In this document: one piece after another, positions 8,288-18,241 of the stretch | Layout: the number at the start of each line of letters is the position of its first letter | Position numbering within the stretch: position 1 is the first letter of the stretch | Notes under the pieces: model-generated | Told to the model about the DNA's origin: nothing | The model's database searches: none | Seen by the model: the letters and a program-made list of their open reading frames with translations, nothing else | Translations under genes and position numbers: made by a program | Origin: Streptomyces flavofungini | GTDB lineage: Bacteria; Actinomycetota; Actinomycetes; Streptomycetales; Streptomycetaceae | Direction: 5' to 3' | Length of the DNA stretch: 64,000 nucleotides | Assembly (NCBI RefSeq): GCF_030388665.1 | Contig: NZ_CP128846.1 | Span: 6,956,501-7,020,500, forward strand

Positions 8288-9874
8288 GTGGATCAACTGG
8301 CGTTGCTGCTCCTGTTGTTGCTGGGGGCCCTGGTCACCGTGCCGTTGGGGGACCGGATCGGGCTGCCCGCGCCGGTGCTCATGACGCTGTTCGGGGGCGT
8401 GCTCGCGTTCCTCTCGTTCGTACCGAACGTCGAGATCGCGCCTGAACTGATCCTCCCGCTGGTCCTGCCGCCGCTCCTGTACGCGTCCGTGCAGCGCACG
8501 TCCTGGCGGCAGTTCGCGGCCAACATCCGGCCCATCCTGCTGCTCGCCGTGGCGCTCGTGTTCGTGACGACGGCGGCCGTCGCGGCCGTGGCCAACGCCG
8601 TCGTGCCGGGGCTGCCGCTCGCCGCGGCCGTCGCGCTCGGCGCGCTCGTCGCCCCGCCGGACCCGGTGGCCGCGACCGCCGTCGCCGGTTCGCTCGGCCT
8701 GCCGCGGCGCCTGGTGTCGATCCTGGAGGGCGAGGGGCTCTTCAACGACGTCACCGCGATCGTGCTGTACCACGTGGCCATCGCCGCCGCCGTCAGCGGC
8801 ACCTTCTCCTGGCCGTCGGCCGTCGGCCAGCTCGTGCTCTCCGCCGTCGTCGCCGTCGCCGTCGGCCTCGCCCTCGGCTGGCTCTCCAACAAGCTCATGG
8901 GCCTCCTGAACGACGCCACCCTGCAGACCGGCCTGACGCTGCTCGTGCCGTTCGTCGCCTACGTACTCGCCGAGGAACTCCTCGGCTCCGGCGTCCTCGC
9001 CGTCCTGACCACGGCCCTCTACCTCGCCGAGCGCGCCGTCGACGCCGACGACGTGCTCGGCCGGATCACCGGGCAGTCCTTCTGGGAGATCGTCGACACC
9101 CTCGTCACCGGTGTCGCGTTCGGCCTCATCGGCCTCGAACTGCACAACGTCTTCGGCACCGCCGACGGGCGCGAGTGGGAGATGGTCGGCTGGGGCGCCG
9201 CCATCGTGGCGGTCGTCGTCGGCGTGCGGCTGATGTGGCTGCTGCCCGCCACCTGGCTGGCCAAGCGGCTGCACAAGCGCCGCGACTACGACGAGGAGAT
9301 CCCGACCAGCTGGCGCGAGACGGTCGTCATGTGGTGGTCCGGCATGCGCGGCGTGGCCTCGGTCGCGCTGGCCCTCGCCATTCCGCTCAAGACGGACGAC
9401 GGGGCTCCGTTCCCGGCCCGTGACGAGATCGTCTTCATCGCCTTCTGCGTGATCATCGCGACCCTGATCGCCCAGGGACTGACCCTGCCGTGGCTGGTCA
9501 AGAAGCTCGGCGTGCGTGCCGACACCGACGCCGAGCGGGCCCTTGAGCGCGAACTCGCCGTGCGCGCCGCGAAGGCCGCCAAGGCGCGCCTCAAGGAGAT
9601 CGAGGAGGTCGAGGAGCTGCCGGAGGAGGTCGCCGAGCGGCTGCTGCGCGGAGCCTTCGACATCGGCGCCCGGATCAGCCCCGACATCCTGGACGACGAG
9701 CGGCGCGAGCGGTACGCCACCCGCGTCGACCGTTTCAAGGCCGTCCAGCGCATCCAGCGCGAGATGATGTCGGCCGCCCGCCACGAGGTTCTCGCCGCAC
9801 GCAGCGAACCCGGCTACGACCCGGAGATCGTGGACCGGGTCCTGCACCACCTGGACGTGCGCAGCCTGCGCTGA
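8288..9874 (+). CDS. Cation/proton antiporter, CPA1 (NhaP/NHE-like) type
   Basis: The 528-aa protein has about 12 predicted membrane helices (residues ~1-415) and a soluble Arg/Glu-rich C-terminal tail (~420-528). Family motifs seen are PPDPVAATAVAG and EGEGLFNDVTAIVLY, with the ND pair of CPA1 antiporters, and WRETVVMWWSGMRGVASVALALAIP near the last helices. It probably exchanges Na+ or K+ for H+ across the cytoplasmic membrane; ion choice cannot be read. The GTG is preceded by CGGAGGG at 7-nt spacing. The gene converges on the MscS-type channel gene, with a hairpin between them. Confidence 0.93.
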   Translation: MDQLALLLLLLLGALVTVPLGDRIGLPAPVLMTLFGGVLAFLSFVPNVEIAPELILPLVLPPLLYASVQRTSWRQFAANIRPILLLAVALVFVTTAAVAAVANAVVPGLPLAAAVALGALVAPPDPVAATAVAGSLGLPRRLVSILEGEGLFNDVTAIVLYHVAIAAAVSGTFSWPSAVGQLVLSAVVAVAVGLALGWLSNKLMGLLNDATLQTGLTLLVPFVAYVLAEELLGSGVLAVLTTALYLAERAVDADDVLGRITGQSFWEIVDTLVTGVAFGLIGLELHNVFGTADGREWEMVGWGAAIVAVVVGVRLMWLLPATWLAKRLHKRRDYDEEIPTSWRETVVMWWSGMRGVASVALALAIPLKTDDGAPFPARDEIVFIAFCVIIATLIAQGLTLPWLVKKLGVRADTDAERALERELAVRAAKAAKARLKEIEEVEELPEEVAERLLRGAFDIGARISPDILDDERRERYATRVDRFKAVQRIQREMMSAARHEVLAARSEPGYDPEIVDRVLHHLDVRSLR

Positions 9875-9879
9875 CGCAC

Positions 9880-9914
9880 GGGCCGGGGCGTGCGGGCCGC
9901 TCCCGCCCCGGCCC
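9880..9914. terminator. Bidirectional hairpin between antiporter and MscS genes
   Basis: Inverted repeat GGGCCGGGGCG (9880-9890) with CGCCCCGGCCC (9904-9914) lies between two convergent stop codons. Confidence 0.7.
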
Positions 9915-9928
9915 CCGGACCCACCGTC

Positions 9929-11020
9929 TCAGCCCCGCCCCGTCCGCGGCACGTACGGCGTCACCGGATGCGGATGGCCCCCGTCCGGCGGCTCCACCGC
10001 CCAGGCCGTGTTGACCCGGGGCAGCGCGTACGGATGGTGCTCGGTCAGCCAGGCGACGAGCTGCTCGCGGACCGTGACCCGCACCGTCCAGATGTCGTCG
10101 GCGTCCTTGGCCGTCACCAGGGCCCGTACCTGCACGGTGTTCGGCGTCGTGTCCGTGACCGCGAGACCCCAGTCCCGGCCGTCCCAGGCGGCGCACTCGC
10201 GCAGGATCTCGTGCAGCTTCTCGCGCATCTGAGCCATCGGGGCCGAGTGGTCGAGCTGGAGGAAGACGGTGCCGGTCATCTGGGCGCCGCCGCGGGACCA
10301 GTTCTCGAACGGCTTCGAGGTGAAGTACGACACCGGCATCGTGATCCGGCGCTCGTCCCAGGTGCGCACCGTCAGGAACGTCAGCGTGATCTCGTCGACG
10401 ACACCCCACTCGCCGTCCACCACCACCGTGTCCCCGATCCGCACCATGTCGCCGAACGCGATCTGCAGCCCCGCGAAGAGGTTGGCGAGCGTGGACTGGG
10501 CGGCCACACCCGCCACGATGCCGAGGATGCCCGCCGACGCGAGCAGCGAGGCCCCGGCCGCCTGCATGGCGGGGAACGTGAGCAGCATCGCGGCGGCGGC
10601 CACCACGCCGACGATCGCCGCGACCACGCGCTGGATCAGCGTGACCTGCGTGCGCACGCGCCGGACCCGGGCCGGGTCGCGGTGCGCGGAGGCGTAGCGC
10701 GCGTACGACGACTCCACCACGGCCGCCGAGATCCGCACCGCGAGCCAGGCCACCGAGGCGATGAGCACCAGCGTGAGCGCTCTGCCGATGCCCACCGAAT
10801 ACCCCTCGGCGATCTTCGTCTGGGCGTACGACCCGCGCAGCAGCGCCGCGCACAGCACCAGTTGCAACGGCAGTCGGCAGCGGCGCAGCAGCTCCCACAG
10901 CGGCTGCCCGGGCCGTCTGTCGGCGGCCCGGCGCAACGCCCAGTCGGCCACCCAGCCGACCGCGAGCGTGAGCACGACCGAGCCGCCGACCACGATCAAC
11001 GGACGCAGCACGTTCTCCAT
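9929..11020 (-). CDS. MscS-family mechanosensitive ion channel
   Basis: The 363-aa protein starts MENVLRPLIVVGGS and has three to four membrane helices in the first ~170 residues. The pore-helix region is followed by the canonical MscS beta-domain (FGDMVRIGDTVVVDGEWG, VVDEITLTFLTVRTWD, RITMPVSYF) and a C-terminal alpha/beta vestibule domain. It should open under membrane tension to release solutes during hypo-osmotic shock. The frame is open further upstream, but the added sequence is antisense to the next gene; ATG at 11020 is the natural start. It is divergent from the hydrolase gene at 11051, with only 30 nt between starts, so promoters overlap. Confidence 0.92.
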   Translation of the reverse strand: MENVLRPLIVVGGSVVLTLAVGWVADWALRRAADRRPGQPLWELLRRCRLPLQLVLCAALLRGSYAQTKIAEGYSVGIGRALTLVLIASVAWLAVRISAAVVESSYARYASAHRDPARVRRVRTQVTLIQRVVAAIVGVVAAAAMLLTFPAMQAAGASLLASAGILGIVAGVAAQSTLANLFAGLQIAFGDMVRIGDTVVVDGEWGVVDEITLTFLTVRTWDERRITMPVSYFTSKPFENWSRGGAQMTGTVFLQLDHSAPMAQMREKLHEILRECAAWDGRDWGLAVTDTTPNTVQVRALVTAKDADDIWTVRVTVREQLVAWLTEHHPYALPRVNTAWAVEPPDGGHPHPVTPYVPRTGRG

Positions 11021-11050
11021 GCCCTTGAGGGTAGGTGGCACGATGGCCCC

Positions 11051-11620
11051 ATGAACATCATGCTTTTCCATTCGACGTACGGGCTGCGGCCCGCGGTGCG
11101 CGCGGCGGCCGACCGGCTGCGGGCCGCCGGGCACGAGGTGTGGACCCCGGACCTCTTCGACGGCCGCACCTTCGAGACCGTCGAGGAAGGGCTGGCCTTC
11201 AAGGACGAGCTGGGCAACGACGAGCTGCTCAAGCGCGCGGTCCTGGCCGCCGCGCCCTACTCCGACCGGGGCCTCGTCTACGCGGGCTTCTCGCTCGGCG
11301 CCGCCACCGCGCAGACCCTCGCCCTCGGCGACGCCAAGGCGCGCGGCCTGCTGCTCCTGCACGGCACGTCGGACATCGCGGAGAACGCGTCCGTGGACGA
11401 GCTCCCCGTGCAGCTGCACGTCGCCGAGCCCGACGCGTTCGAGACGGACGACTGGCTCAGCGCCTGGTACCTCCAGATGGGCCGCGCGGGCGCCGACGTG
11501 GAGGTCTACCGGTACGCGGGCGCCGGGCACCTGTACACCGACCCGGACCTCGACGACTACGACGCCGAGGCGGCGGAGGCGACGTGGCGCACGGCGCTGG
11601 GGTTCCTGGAGAGCCTGTAG
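11051..11620 (+). CDS. Dienelactone hydrolase-like alpha/beta hydrolase
   Basis: The 189-aa protein begins MNIMLFHSTYGLRPAVRAAA. It has the compact dienelactone-hydrolase fold: the nucleophile elbow is GFSLGAA (S81), a candidate acid lies around EPDAFE, and the histidine is in GAGHLY. Classic dienelactone hydrolases have Cys at the nucleophile position; here it is Ser. The physiological ester or lactone is unknown. A CACGAT hexamer ends exactly 6 nt before the ATG with no Shine-Dalgarno, again suggesting a leaderless mRNA. Confidence 0.87.
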   Translation: MNIMLFHSTYGLRPAVRAAADRLRAAGHEVWTPDLFDGRTFETVEEGLAFKDELGNDELLKRAVLAAAPYSDRGLVYAGFSLGAATAQTLALGDAKARGLLLLHGTSDIAENASVDELPVQLHVAEPDAFETDDWLSAWYLQMGRAGADVEVYRYAGAGHLYTDPDLDDYDAEAAEATWRTALGFLESL

Positions 11621-11631
11621 GCGTCGGCCCA

Positions 11632-11657
11632 GGGACCGGTCGGCCCCGGCCGGTCCC
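11632..11657. terminator. Hairpin between hydrolase and kinase genes
   Basis: GGGACCGG (11632-11639) pairs with CCGGTCCC (11650-11657), in the 40-nt gap between two convergent stops. It probably terminates both transcripts. Confidence 0.65.
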
Positions 11658-11660
11658 GCC

Positions 11661-13214
11661 TCAGGACCGCACGCAGCGGCCCGCCGGGCTGCTCGCGGGC
11701 GGCTTGCACTGGAGCCCGAGGTCCCCGGCGCTGTCGCTGAGGTAGCGCCCCACGCACGTGGTCCCCGAGGTGCGGCCGCGCTCCGCGCAGAACTGCAGCG
11801 CCGCACGCCCGTCGGCGAACGGGCCCGGCGCGTAGAACACCCAGTACCCCGGGTGCAGCGAGGCGTAGTCGTCGCTGCGCAGGTACTGCGCCTCCGGCAC
11901 GGTCCTGCGGACGGCGGCGAGCTTGCGGTCGCGGGTCGCGGCGGACGACGAGAGCGGCTCGGAGTGCAGCTGGGCGATCCAGCGGCCGGACGCGGGCGGC
12001 TTCGAGGGGCCCGTGGGCTTCCCGCCGGTCGGGGTGTCGGTGGGCCGCGGGGAAGGTTCCTTCGTACGCGGTGACGCGGACCCCGATCCGGCCGCCTGCC
12101 CGCCGTCCTTGCCCTCCGCGCCCCCGCCCCCGCCGTCGCGCAAGGTCAGGGCCAGTGCCAGGCCCGCCACCAGGGCGAGGGCCACCGCCACCGCGGCGAC
12201 GATCACGGGTGTGCGGCCGCGGGCGTCGCCCCGGAGCGGGGTCCGGCGCGTGGTGTCCGGTGGTGGATCGAGGGGTGGCCGCGCGTGGGCGTGGCTCCGC
12301 GAACCGGGTGGCGGTGGCGGCGCGGGGGGTGTGAAGGGCGGGCGCGGCGCCGTCTCGGTGGGCTGCCACGCGACGTCGTCCGCCACGGCGGCGAGCATCG
12401 TGTCCAGGCGGGCCGCGTCAGGGCGCCGCGCCGGGTCCCGTACGAGCAGCGCCTCCAGGACCGGTGAGAGCGGGCCGGAGCGCACCGGCGGCGGCACCGG
12501 CTCGTCGAGGACCGCGGCCAGGGTGGCCAGGGGCGTCGCGCGGCGCAGCGGACTCACCCCCTCCACGGCGATGTACAGGACCAGACCCAGCGACCACAGG
12601 TCGGAGGCCGGTCCCTCCTCGTCGGTGCCCCGGACGCGCTCGGGCGCGATGTACTCGGGCGAGCCGATGAGCTCGCCGGTGGCCGTGAGCTGCGTGGAGC
12701 CCTGAAGCGCGGCGACCCCGAAGTCGGTCAGGACAGCGGGCGGAACAGCATCGGGACGGTCGGACGACGCCCGCAGCAGCACGTTGGCGGGCTTGATGTC
12801 GCGGTGCAGGACGCCTGCGGCGTGGGCGGCGCGCAGGGCCGAGAGCAGTTCCCGGCCCAGGCGCGCCGCCTCTCGCGGGGGCAGGCTGCGTTCCTCCAGG
12901 AGATCCTGGAGGGTGCGGCCCGGGAGCAGCTCCATCACCAGCCACGGGTGCGGCCCCACATCGACGATCTGGTGGATCGTCACGACATGGGGGTGATTGA
13001 CCCGGGCCAGCGCCCGGGCCTCGCGCAGCACCCGCTCCCGCAGCACCCGTGCGGCGTCGCCGGACAACTCCGGCCCCTGGGGCCGGACTTCCTTCAGCGC
13101 CACCTCACGGTGCAGCACGGTGTCGCGCGCCCGCCACACCGTGCCCATGCCGCCGCTGCCGAGCCGTTCGAGCAGCTCGAAACGCCCGTCGACTATGTCC
13201 CCCTGGTCGCTCAT
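11661..13214 (-). CDS. Membrane-anchored serine/threonine protein kinase
   Basis: The 517-aa protein has a Hanks-type kinase domain at residues ~10-275: glycine loop LGSGGMG (18-24), K41 in VALKEV, catalytic HRDIKPANV (HRD 137-139) and DFG 164-166. A Pro-rich juxtamembrane stretch, one transmembrane helix (~340-360) and a Gly/Ser/Pro/Thr linker follow. The extracytoplasmic C-terminal domain of ~110 residues contains several Cys and shows no PASTA repeat. The signal sensed outside is unknown. The phoD-like gene lies 54 nt upstream on the same strand. Confidence 0.93.
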   Translation of the reverse strand: MSDQGDIVDGRFELLERLGSGGMGTVWRARDTVLHREVALKEVRPQGPELSGDAARVLRERVLREARALARVNHPHVVTIHQIVDVGPHPWLVMELLPGRTLQDLLEERSLPPREAARLGRELLSALRAAHAAGVLHRDIKPANVLLRASSDRPDAVPPAVLTDFGVAALQGSTQLTATGELIGSPEYIAPERVRGTDEEGPASDLWSLGLVLYIAVEGVSPLRRATPLATLAAVLDEPVPPPVRSGPLSPVLEALLVRDPARRPDAARLDTMLAAVADDVAWQPTETAPRPPFTPPAPPPPPGSRSHAHARPPLDPPPDTTRRTPLRGDARGRTPVIVAAVAVALALVAGLALALTLRDGGGGGAEGKDGGQAAGSGSASPRTKEPSPRPTDTPTGGKPTGPSKPPASGRWIAQLHSEPLSSSAATRDRKLAAVRRTVPEAQYLRSDDYASLHPGYWVFYAPGPFADGRAALQFCAERGRTSGTTCVGRYLSDSAGDLGLQCKPPASSPAGRCVRS

Positions 13215-13268
13215 GAGCGACAGGGTAAGGGAACGGAGGGCCCGGGTCCGCTCCTGGACGCCGGGTTG

Positions 13269-14963
13269 TCACCGTACCGGTGCCCGCACCCGCTCCACCT
13301 TCTGGGTACCGGCGAGCGTCCGGTACGAACGCGCCCACGAGGACGTCGCCTCGGGGTCCGTGCGGTCGGAGACGATGTAGTAGTCCATCTGCGAGCGCTC
13401 CGCCGTGACGTCCAGGACGCCGTATCCGTGGGAGTCCATGTCGAGCCACTTCACGTGGCGGTTGGCGGCCTTGATCGCGGCGACGCCGACCAGGGACAGG
13501 GTCTGCGGCGGGACGTTCAGGAGGTCGTCGACGTTGTCGGACGTCACGGACGTGACGACGAACTCCGTGGCCGCGGACGGCGACGCCGGGTACGTGGCGG
13601 CGGTCACCGGCACGTCGTTGGCCCACGCCATATGGATGTCACCGGTCAGGAAGACGGTGTTCCGGATGCCCTTGTCCCGCAGGTGCCCGATGAGTTCCTT
13701 GCGGTCGTGGGCGTAGCCGTCCCACTGGTCGGTGTTGACGGCGAGACCGCCCTCGGGCAGGCCGAGCAGCTTCGCGAGGGGCTTGAGGAGGTACGCGGGC
13801 AGCGAGCCGAACGCGACCGGCGAGATCATCACCGACGTGCCGACCAGCTTCCACGCGGCGTCCGAGGCGGCCAGGCCCGCCTTCAGCCAGTCGAGTTGGG
13901 CGCGGCCCGCGATCGTGCGGTCCGGCGAGTCGACGTCACCGCTGCCCACCCCCGCCTGCTTCGAGCGGAACGAGCGCAGGTCGAGCAGGTGCAGGTCGGC
14001 GAGCTTGCCGAAGCGCAGCCGGCGGTAGACGGTGCCCTCGGTGGCCGGGCGCACCGGCATCCACTCGAAGTACGCCTGCTTGGCGGCGGCCACGCGCGCG
14101 GCCCAAGGGCCCTCGGTCTCCGGCGTGTGGTTCTCCGCGCCGCCCGACCAGGCGTCGTTGGCGACCTCGTGGTCGTCCCAGATCGCGATGACGGGGTGGG
14201 TGCCGTGCATGGCCTGCGCGTCGGGGTCGGTCTTGTGGGCGCCGTGCCGGATCCGGTAGTCGGCGAGGCTGAGGATCTCGTGCTTCGGCTGGTGCTCGCG
14301 CACGACGTCGCCGGACGAGGCGAAGCCGCCGGACGCGTACTCGTACAGGTAGTCGCCGAGGTGCAGGACCGCGTCGAGCTCGGTGCGGGCGGCGAGATGG
14401 CGGTACGCGGAGAAGTAGCCGGCCTCCCAGTTGGAGCACGACACGACGCCGAAGCGGATGCCGGGCGCGGCGGTCTCGTGGGCCGGGGCGGTGCGGGTGC
14501 GGCCCACGGGGGAGAGCACGGGCGCGTCGCTGCCTACGGAGAAGCGGTAGTAATAGGTGGTCGCCGGGCGCAGGCCCCTTACATCGGCCTTGACCGTGTG
14601 GTCGCCCGCCGCCTTCGCGGTGGTCGAGCCGCGGCCCACGACCTTGCTGAAGCCCTTGTCCTCGGCTATCTCCCACCGCACCTCGGTGTCCGGCCCCTTG
14701 CCGGATCCGGGCACGGCGTCGGGCGTCGGCGTGATCCGCGTCCACAGCAGGACGCCGTCGGGCAGCGGGTCGCCGGAGGCGACACCGTGCAGGAAGGCCG
14801 GGCCGGTGGCGGCGCGGGCGGGCAGGGCCGCGGCCAGCGGGGCGGCGAGGGCGGCGGTGGCGGCCGCGGCCTTGACGACGGTGCGGCGGCGCGGGGTGAG
14901 GGCGGCCGACGGTTTGCCGGGACCCTCAGCGGGCGTAAGGGAGTTGTCTCTTCGACTGGTCAT
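13269..14963 (-). CDS. phoD: Tat-exported PhoD-type alkaline phosphatase/phosphodiesterase
   Basis: The 564-aa precursor has a twin-arginine signal ([22 protein letters not shown] at 25-27) with an ALPARA-type cleavage site near residue 52. The mature enzyme starts with the PhoD N-terminal fibronectin-like domain ([17 protein letters not shown]) and carries the metallophosphoesterase motifs [20 protein letters not shown] and [12 protein letters not shown]. Secreted PhoD enzymes release phosphate from phospho-mono- or diesters using Ca and Fe. I see no clear PHO box, so phosphate control is only an inference from the family. Confidence 0.93.
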   Translation of the reverse strand: MTSRRDNSLTPAEGPGKPSAALTPRRRTVVKAAAATAALAAPLAAALPARAATGPAFLHGVASGDPLPDGVLLWTRITPTPDAVPGSGKGPDTEVRWEIAEDKGFSKVVGRGSTTAKAAGDHTVKADVRGLRPATTYYYRFSVGSDAPVLSPVGRTRTAPAHETAAPGIRFGVVSCSNWEAGYFSAYRHLAARTELDAVLHLGDYLYEYASGGFASSGDVVREHQPKHEILSLADYRIRHGAHKTDPDAQAMHGTHPVIAIWDDHEVANDAWSGGAENHTPETEGPWAARVAAAKQAYFEWMPVRPATEGTVYRRLRFGKLADLHLLDLRSFRSKQAGVGSGDVDSPDRTIAGRAQLDWLKAGLAASDAAWKLVGTSVMISPVAFGSLPAYLLKPLAKLLGLPEGGLAVNTDQWDGYAHDRKELIGHLRDKGIRNTVFLTGDIHMAWANDVPVTAATYPASPSAATEFVVTSVTSDNVDDLLNVPPQTLSLVGVAAIKAANRHVKWLDMDSHGYGVLDVTAERSQMDYYIVSDRTDPEATSSWARSYRTLAGTQKVERVRAPVR

Positions 14964-14992
14964 GAGGGATCACCCTACGGACCGGTAACGGC

Positions 14993-15029
14993 GAAGAGCG
15001 GGCGACCCCCGAAAGTTCGCCCGCTCTTC
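14993..15029 (-). terminator. Terminator of the DsbA-like gene
   Basis: GAAGAGCGGGCGA (14993-15005) pairs perfectly with TCGCCCGCTCTTC (15017-15029), about 60 nt past the stop of the minus-strand gene at 15088. Confidence 0.78.
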
Positions 15030-15087
15030 CGCAACACGCCTACTGCGCTTGCGTGATGACTCCCGCATCAGCCCTTCGACGTCGCGG

Positions 15088-15906
15088 TCAGCCCTTCAGC
15101 GCCGCGTCGACGGCCTTGTTGTAGTCCTCGACCGACATCGGCGCGTTCTTGCCGTCGGCTCCCTTGAGCTGCTTGCCGTTCATGACGAACGCCGGGGTGC
15201 CCTCGACGCCGTCCTTGTCGTCCTGGAACGCCTGCCCCATGGCCAGCGCCCAGCGGTCGTACGTACCGTCCTTGACCGCCTTCTTGAAGGCGTCGCTCTT
15301 CTTGAGCTCGGGGACCTCGTTCGCGACCTTGATCAGGTATGAGTCGTCCTTGAACTTGTCGTCCTGCTCGCTCGGGTGGTTGTCCGCCGAGTACAGCGCC
15401 TTCTTGTAGGCGAGGAACGCGTCCGGGGAGACGTTCAGGGCGGCGCCGAGCGCGCTCATCGCGTTGCGGGAGCCCTCGCCCGGGATGTTGCGGTCCAGGA
15501 AGGTGGCGCCGACGAACTGGACCTTGTACTTGCCGTCCTTGATGTCCTTCTCGACCGTCGGGCCGACGGCCTGCTCGAAGCTCGCGCAGATCGGGCAGCG
15601 CGGGTCCTCGTAGACCTTGAGGGTCTTCTTGGCGCTCGCCTTGCCGACGACGACGGTCGTGCCGTCCTTGCCCGAGGTGTTCGCGGGCTTGACGAGCTTC
15701 TTGTCCTTGGCCTCTTCCCAGTAGCCGGGCTTGTTGCCCTGCATGACGGCGTAGGAGATGCCGCCCGCGAGGGCGAGGACACCGACGATGGACGTGCCGA
15801 CGATGATGGACCGCTTGCGCTTCTCGCGCTTGCGCTCGGCTTCCTGCTGGGCGCGGATCCGCTCGCGGGCGGCCTGCTTCGCGGCCTGGCTGTTGCGCTT
15901 GCTCAT
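15088..15906 (-). CDS. Membrane-anchored DsbA-like thioredoxin-fold protein (first copy)
   Basis: The 272-aa protein starts MSKRNSQAAKQAARERIRAQ, a highly charged cytosolic N-terminus. A single anchor helix (~34-55, IIVGTSIVGVLALAGGISYAV) and an extracytoplasmic DsbA/DSBA_4-type thioredoxin fold follow. The active site is C104-P-I-C107 in DPRCPICASFEQ, and the cis-Pro loop lies in GTPAFVMNG. It should act in disulfide exchange outside the membrane. ATG 15906 follows GGAGA; a longer frame is not needed. A clear paralogue with the same topology is at 47731-48513 (CPAC active site). Confidence 0.9.
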   Translation of the reverse strand: MSKRNSQAAKQAARERIRAQQEAERKREKRKRSIIVGTSIVGVLALAGGISYAVMQGNKPGYWEEAKDKKLVKPANTSGKDGTTVVVGKASAKKTLKVYEDPRCPICASFEQAVGPTVEKDIKDGKYKVQFVGATFLDRNIPGEGSRNAMSALGAALNVSPDAFLAYKKALYSADNHPSEQDDKFKDDSYLIKVANEVPELKKSDAFKKAVKDGTYDRWALAMGQAFQDDKDGVEGTPAFVMNGKQLKGADGKNAPMSVEDYNKAVDAALKG

Positions 15907-15947
15907 GGTGGTTCTCCGTGGGTGTGGCGGTTCGTGGTCGGCTGTGC

Positions 15948-16664
15948 TCAGGCGAAGAGGGCCGAGCACGGCGGTCCACGCCGTCCCACGCAGTGCACGA
16001 GCAGCCGGGTGCGCACGAGTGGCGTCCGGCGGACGGGGCGCGGCAGCCTGCGCGCCGGGCCGGCCCGGCGGGCCACCGCGGCGACCGCGAGCAGCAGCGG
16101 CCGGAACGTCGCCGCGGCCGCCGCCCGGAACAGCCCCGCCACGGCCCGCTCCATCCGCCCGAGCCAGGCCGCGGCGAGCAGCCCGACCCCGACGTGCGCG
16201 CCGAGCAGCAGCCAGGCCGTGGCGGGGCCGCCGTCGGCGAGCAAGGAGGCGGCGCCGTGGCTCTCACCGCCCGCCATCCGGGCGAGCGGGGTGCCGACGC
16301 TGGTGCCGCCGCACAGCACGTCCACGCCGAAGGACCGCAGCGGGCCCGTGACGGGGCCGCCCGACTGGCCGTAGCAGACGTGCTGGCCCGACGTGAAGAC
16401 GGTGTCGGCGGCCAGCTCCAGCGGGATCAGCAGGGCGGCGATGCGGCCGAACCCGCGCTCGCGCCCGGCGAGGGCGTACGCGATGACGTACACACCGGCT
16501 GTGACGGCGAGGCAGGTGGTGAGCGGCAGCGGGGCCCGGGACAGCAGGATGTGCGACGCGGCGGACAGCATCACGACGAGTGCCGTGAACAGTGCCGCAC
16601 GCACCACTCTGATCGGGGTCCCGGATATGTCCATCGCGCAAGCGAGTGTGCCACGAGCCGTCAT
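15948..16664 (-). CDS. Integral membrane protein of unknown function
   Basis: A 238-aa protein with about five hydrophobic segments (for example ALFTALVVMLSAASHILL, LTTCLAVTAGVYVIAYAL, TAWLLLGAHVGVGLLAAAW) and an Arg-rich C-terminus. I do not recognise the family. It lies 41 nt upstream of the DsbA-like gene on the same strand and is probably co-transcribed with it, which may hint at a redox or metal role. The ATG at 16664 has AGGGG upstream; an alternative ATG 10 codons in (16634) lacks a Shine-Dalgarno. Confidence 0.7.
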   Translation of the reverse strand: MTARGTLACAMDISGTPIRVVRAALFTALVVMLSAASHILLSRAPLPLTTCLAVTAGVYVIAYALAGRERGFGRIAALLIPLELAADTVFTSGQHVCYGQSGGPVTGPLRSFGVDVLCGGTSVGTPLARMAGGESHGAASLLADGGPATAWLLLGAHVGVGLLAAAWLGRMERAVAGLFRAAAAATFRPLLLAVAAVARRAGPARRLPRPVRRTPLVRTRLLVHCVGRRGPPCSALFA

Positions 16665-16706
16665 AAGAGACCCCTAAAGGGTCCCTGTGAAGCACACGGC
16701 GACCCG

Positions 16707-18035
16707 CTACAGCCCCGGGATCCGGCCATTGCGGAACAGGTCGACGAAGACCTGGTGGTCCGCGCGGGCCCGGGCGCCGTAGCCGTGCGCGAAGTCCACC
16801 AGGAGGTCGCCGAAGCCGTCCTCGTCGGCCGCGATGGCGGCGTCGATGGCCCGCTCCGTGGAGAACGGCACGAGCTCCGAGTGACCGCTCTCGTCGTCCG
16901 CGGCCGCGTGCATCGTGGCCGTGGCCCGGCCCAGGTCGGCCACCACGGAGGAGATCTCGTCCAGGTCGTCGATGTCCGACCAGTCCAGGTCGACCGCGTA
17001 CGGCGAGACCTCGGCGACGAGCTGGCCCGCGCCGTCGAGCTCCGTCCAGCCGAGCCAGGGGTCGGCGTGCGCCTGCAGGGCCCGCTGGGAGATGACCGTG
17101 CGGTGGCCCTCGTGCTGGAAGTAGCCGCGGACGGCGGGGTCGGTGATGTGCCGGGAGACGGCCGGGGTCTGGGCCTGCTTCAGGTAGATGACGACGTCGT
17201 TCTCCAGGGCGTCGCTGTTGCCCTCCAGGAGGATGTTGTACGACGGCAGTCCGGCCGAGCCGATGCCGATGCCGCGGCGGCCCACGACGTCCTTCACGCG
17301 ATACGAGTCGGGGCGGGTCAGGGAGGACTCGGGCAGCGTCTCCAGATAGCCGTCGAAGGCGGCGAGGACCTTGTACCGCGTGGCGGCGTCCAGCTCGATG
17401 GCGCCGCCGCCCGGCGCGAAGCGCCGCTCGAAGTCGCGGATCTCCGTCATCGAGTCCAGGAGCTCGAAGCGGGTCAGGGAGCGGGCGGCGCGCAGCGCGC
17501 CCAGGAGCGGGCCCTGGGCCGTGTCGAGCGTGAAGGGCGGCACCTCGTCGCTCTTGGCGCCCCTCGCCAGGTCGTGGATCCGCTCGCGGTACGCCGCGGC
17601 GTACGTGCGCACCAAGGAGGTGATCTGCTCGTCGCTCAGCGCCTTCGTGTACCCGATCAGGGCGAGGGAGGCGGCGAGGCGCTTCAGGTCCCAGGTGAAG
17701 GGGCCCACGTACGCCTCGTCGAAGTCGTTGACGTTGAAGATCAGGCGGCCCTGGGAGTCCATGTACGTGCCGAAGTTCTCGGCGTGCAGGTCGCCGTGGA
17801 TCCAGACCCGGCCGGTGCGGTCGTCCACGTACGCGCCGCCGTGCTGCTCGCGGCCCAGGTCGTGGTAGAAGAGGCACGCCGTGCCGCGGTAGAAAGCGAA
17901 GGCCGAGGCCGCCATCTTCCGGAACTTCACCCGGAACGCGGCGGGGTCGGCGGCGAGCAGCTCGCCGAACGCGGTGTCGAAGACGGCGAGGATCTCCTCG
18001 CCGCGCTGGTCGGCGGTGGGCTGCGGGACCGACAT
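16707..18035 (-). CDS. DUF2252 family protein
   Basis: The 442-aa soluble protein has the DUF2252 hallmarks: FRKMAASAFAFYRGTACLFYHDL near the N-terminus, WIHGDLHAENFGTY (a kinase-like HGDLHxENF loop) and NDFDEAYVGPFTWDLKRLAASL. These resemble the catalytic and metal loops of aminoglycoside-phosphotransferase/protein-kinase-like folds, so a phosphotransferase activity is possible but not shown. It is 42 nt from the membrane protein gene on the same strand. The start lies after GGAGG. Confidence 0.88.
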   Translation of the reverse strand: MSVPQPTADQRGEEILAVFDTAFGELLAADPAAFRVKFRKMAASAFAFYRGTACLFYHDLGREQHGGAYVDDRTGRVWIHGDLHAENFGTYMDSQGRLIFNVNDFDEAYVGPFTWDLKRLAASLALIGYTKALSDEQITSLVRTYAAAYRERIHDLARGAKSDEVPPFTLDTAQGPLLGALRAARSLTRFELLDSMTEIRDFERRFAPGGGAIELDAATRYKVLAAFDGYLETLPESSLTRPDSYRVKDVVGRRGIGIGSAGLPSYNILLEGNSDALENDVVIYLKQAQTPAVSRHITDPAVRGYFQHEGHRTVISQRALQAHADPWLGWTELDGAGQLVAEVSPYAVDLDWSDIDDLDEISSVVADLGRATATMHAAADDESGHSELVPFSTERAIDAAIAADEDGFGDLLVDFAHGYGARARADHQVFVDLFRNGRIPGL

Positions 18036-18241
18036 CGCGGGGTGCCTCCTGGTGCATGACGTGGGGGACGGTCGTCCGCCCTCTTCTCAACGCCCGACCG
18101 TACTCCCGAGTGCCCGCCCTCCCGCCACCCCTCATCGGGGCGCTGCGCGCCACAGCTTTCGCCCTCGATGTCAGTCGCGCGGATTAGACTTCCACGCTGT
18201 CCGCCCACGCCACCCGCAGAGTTCCCCCGGAGGCCAACGTC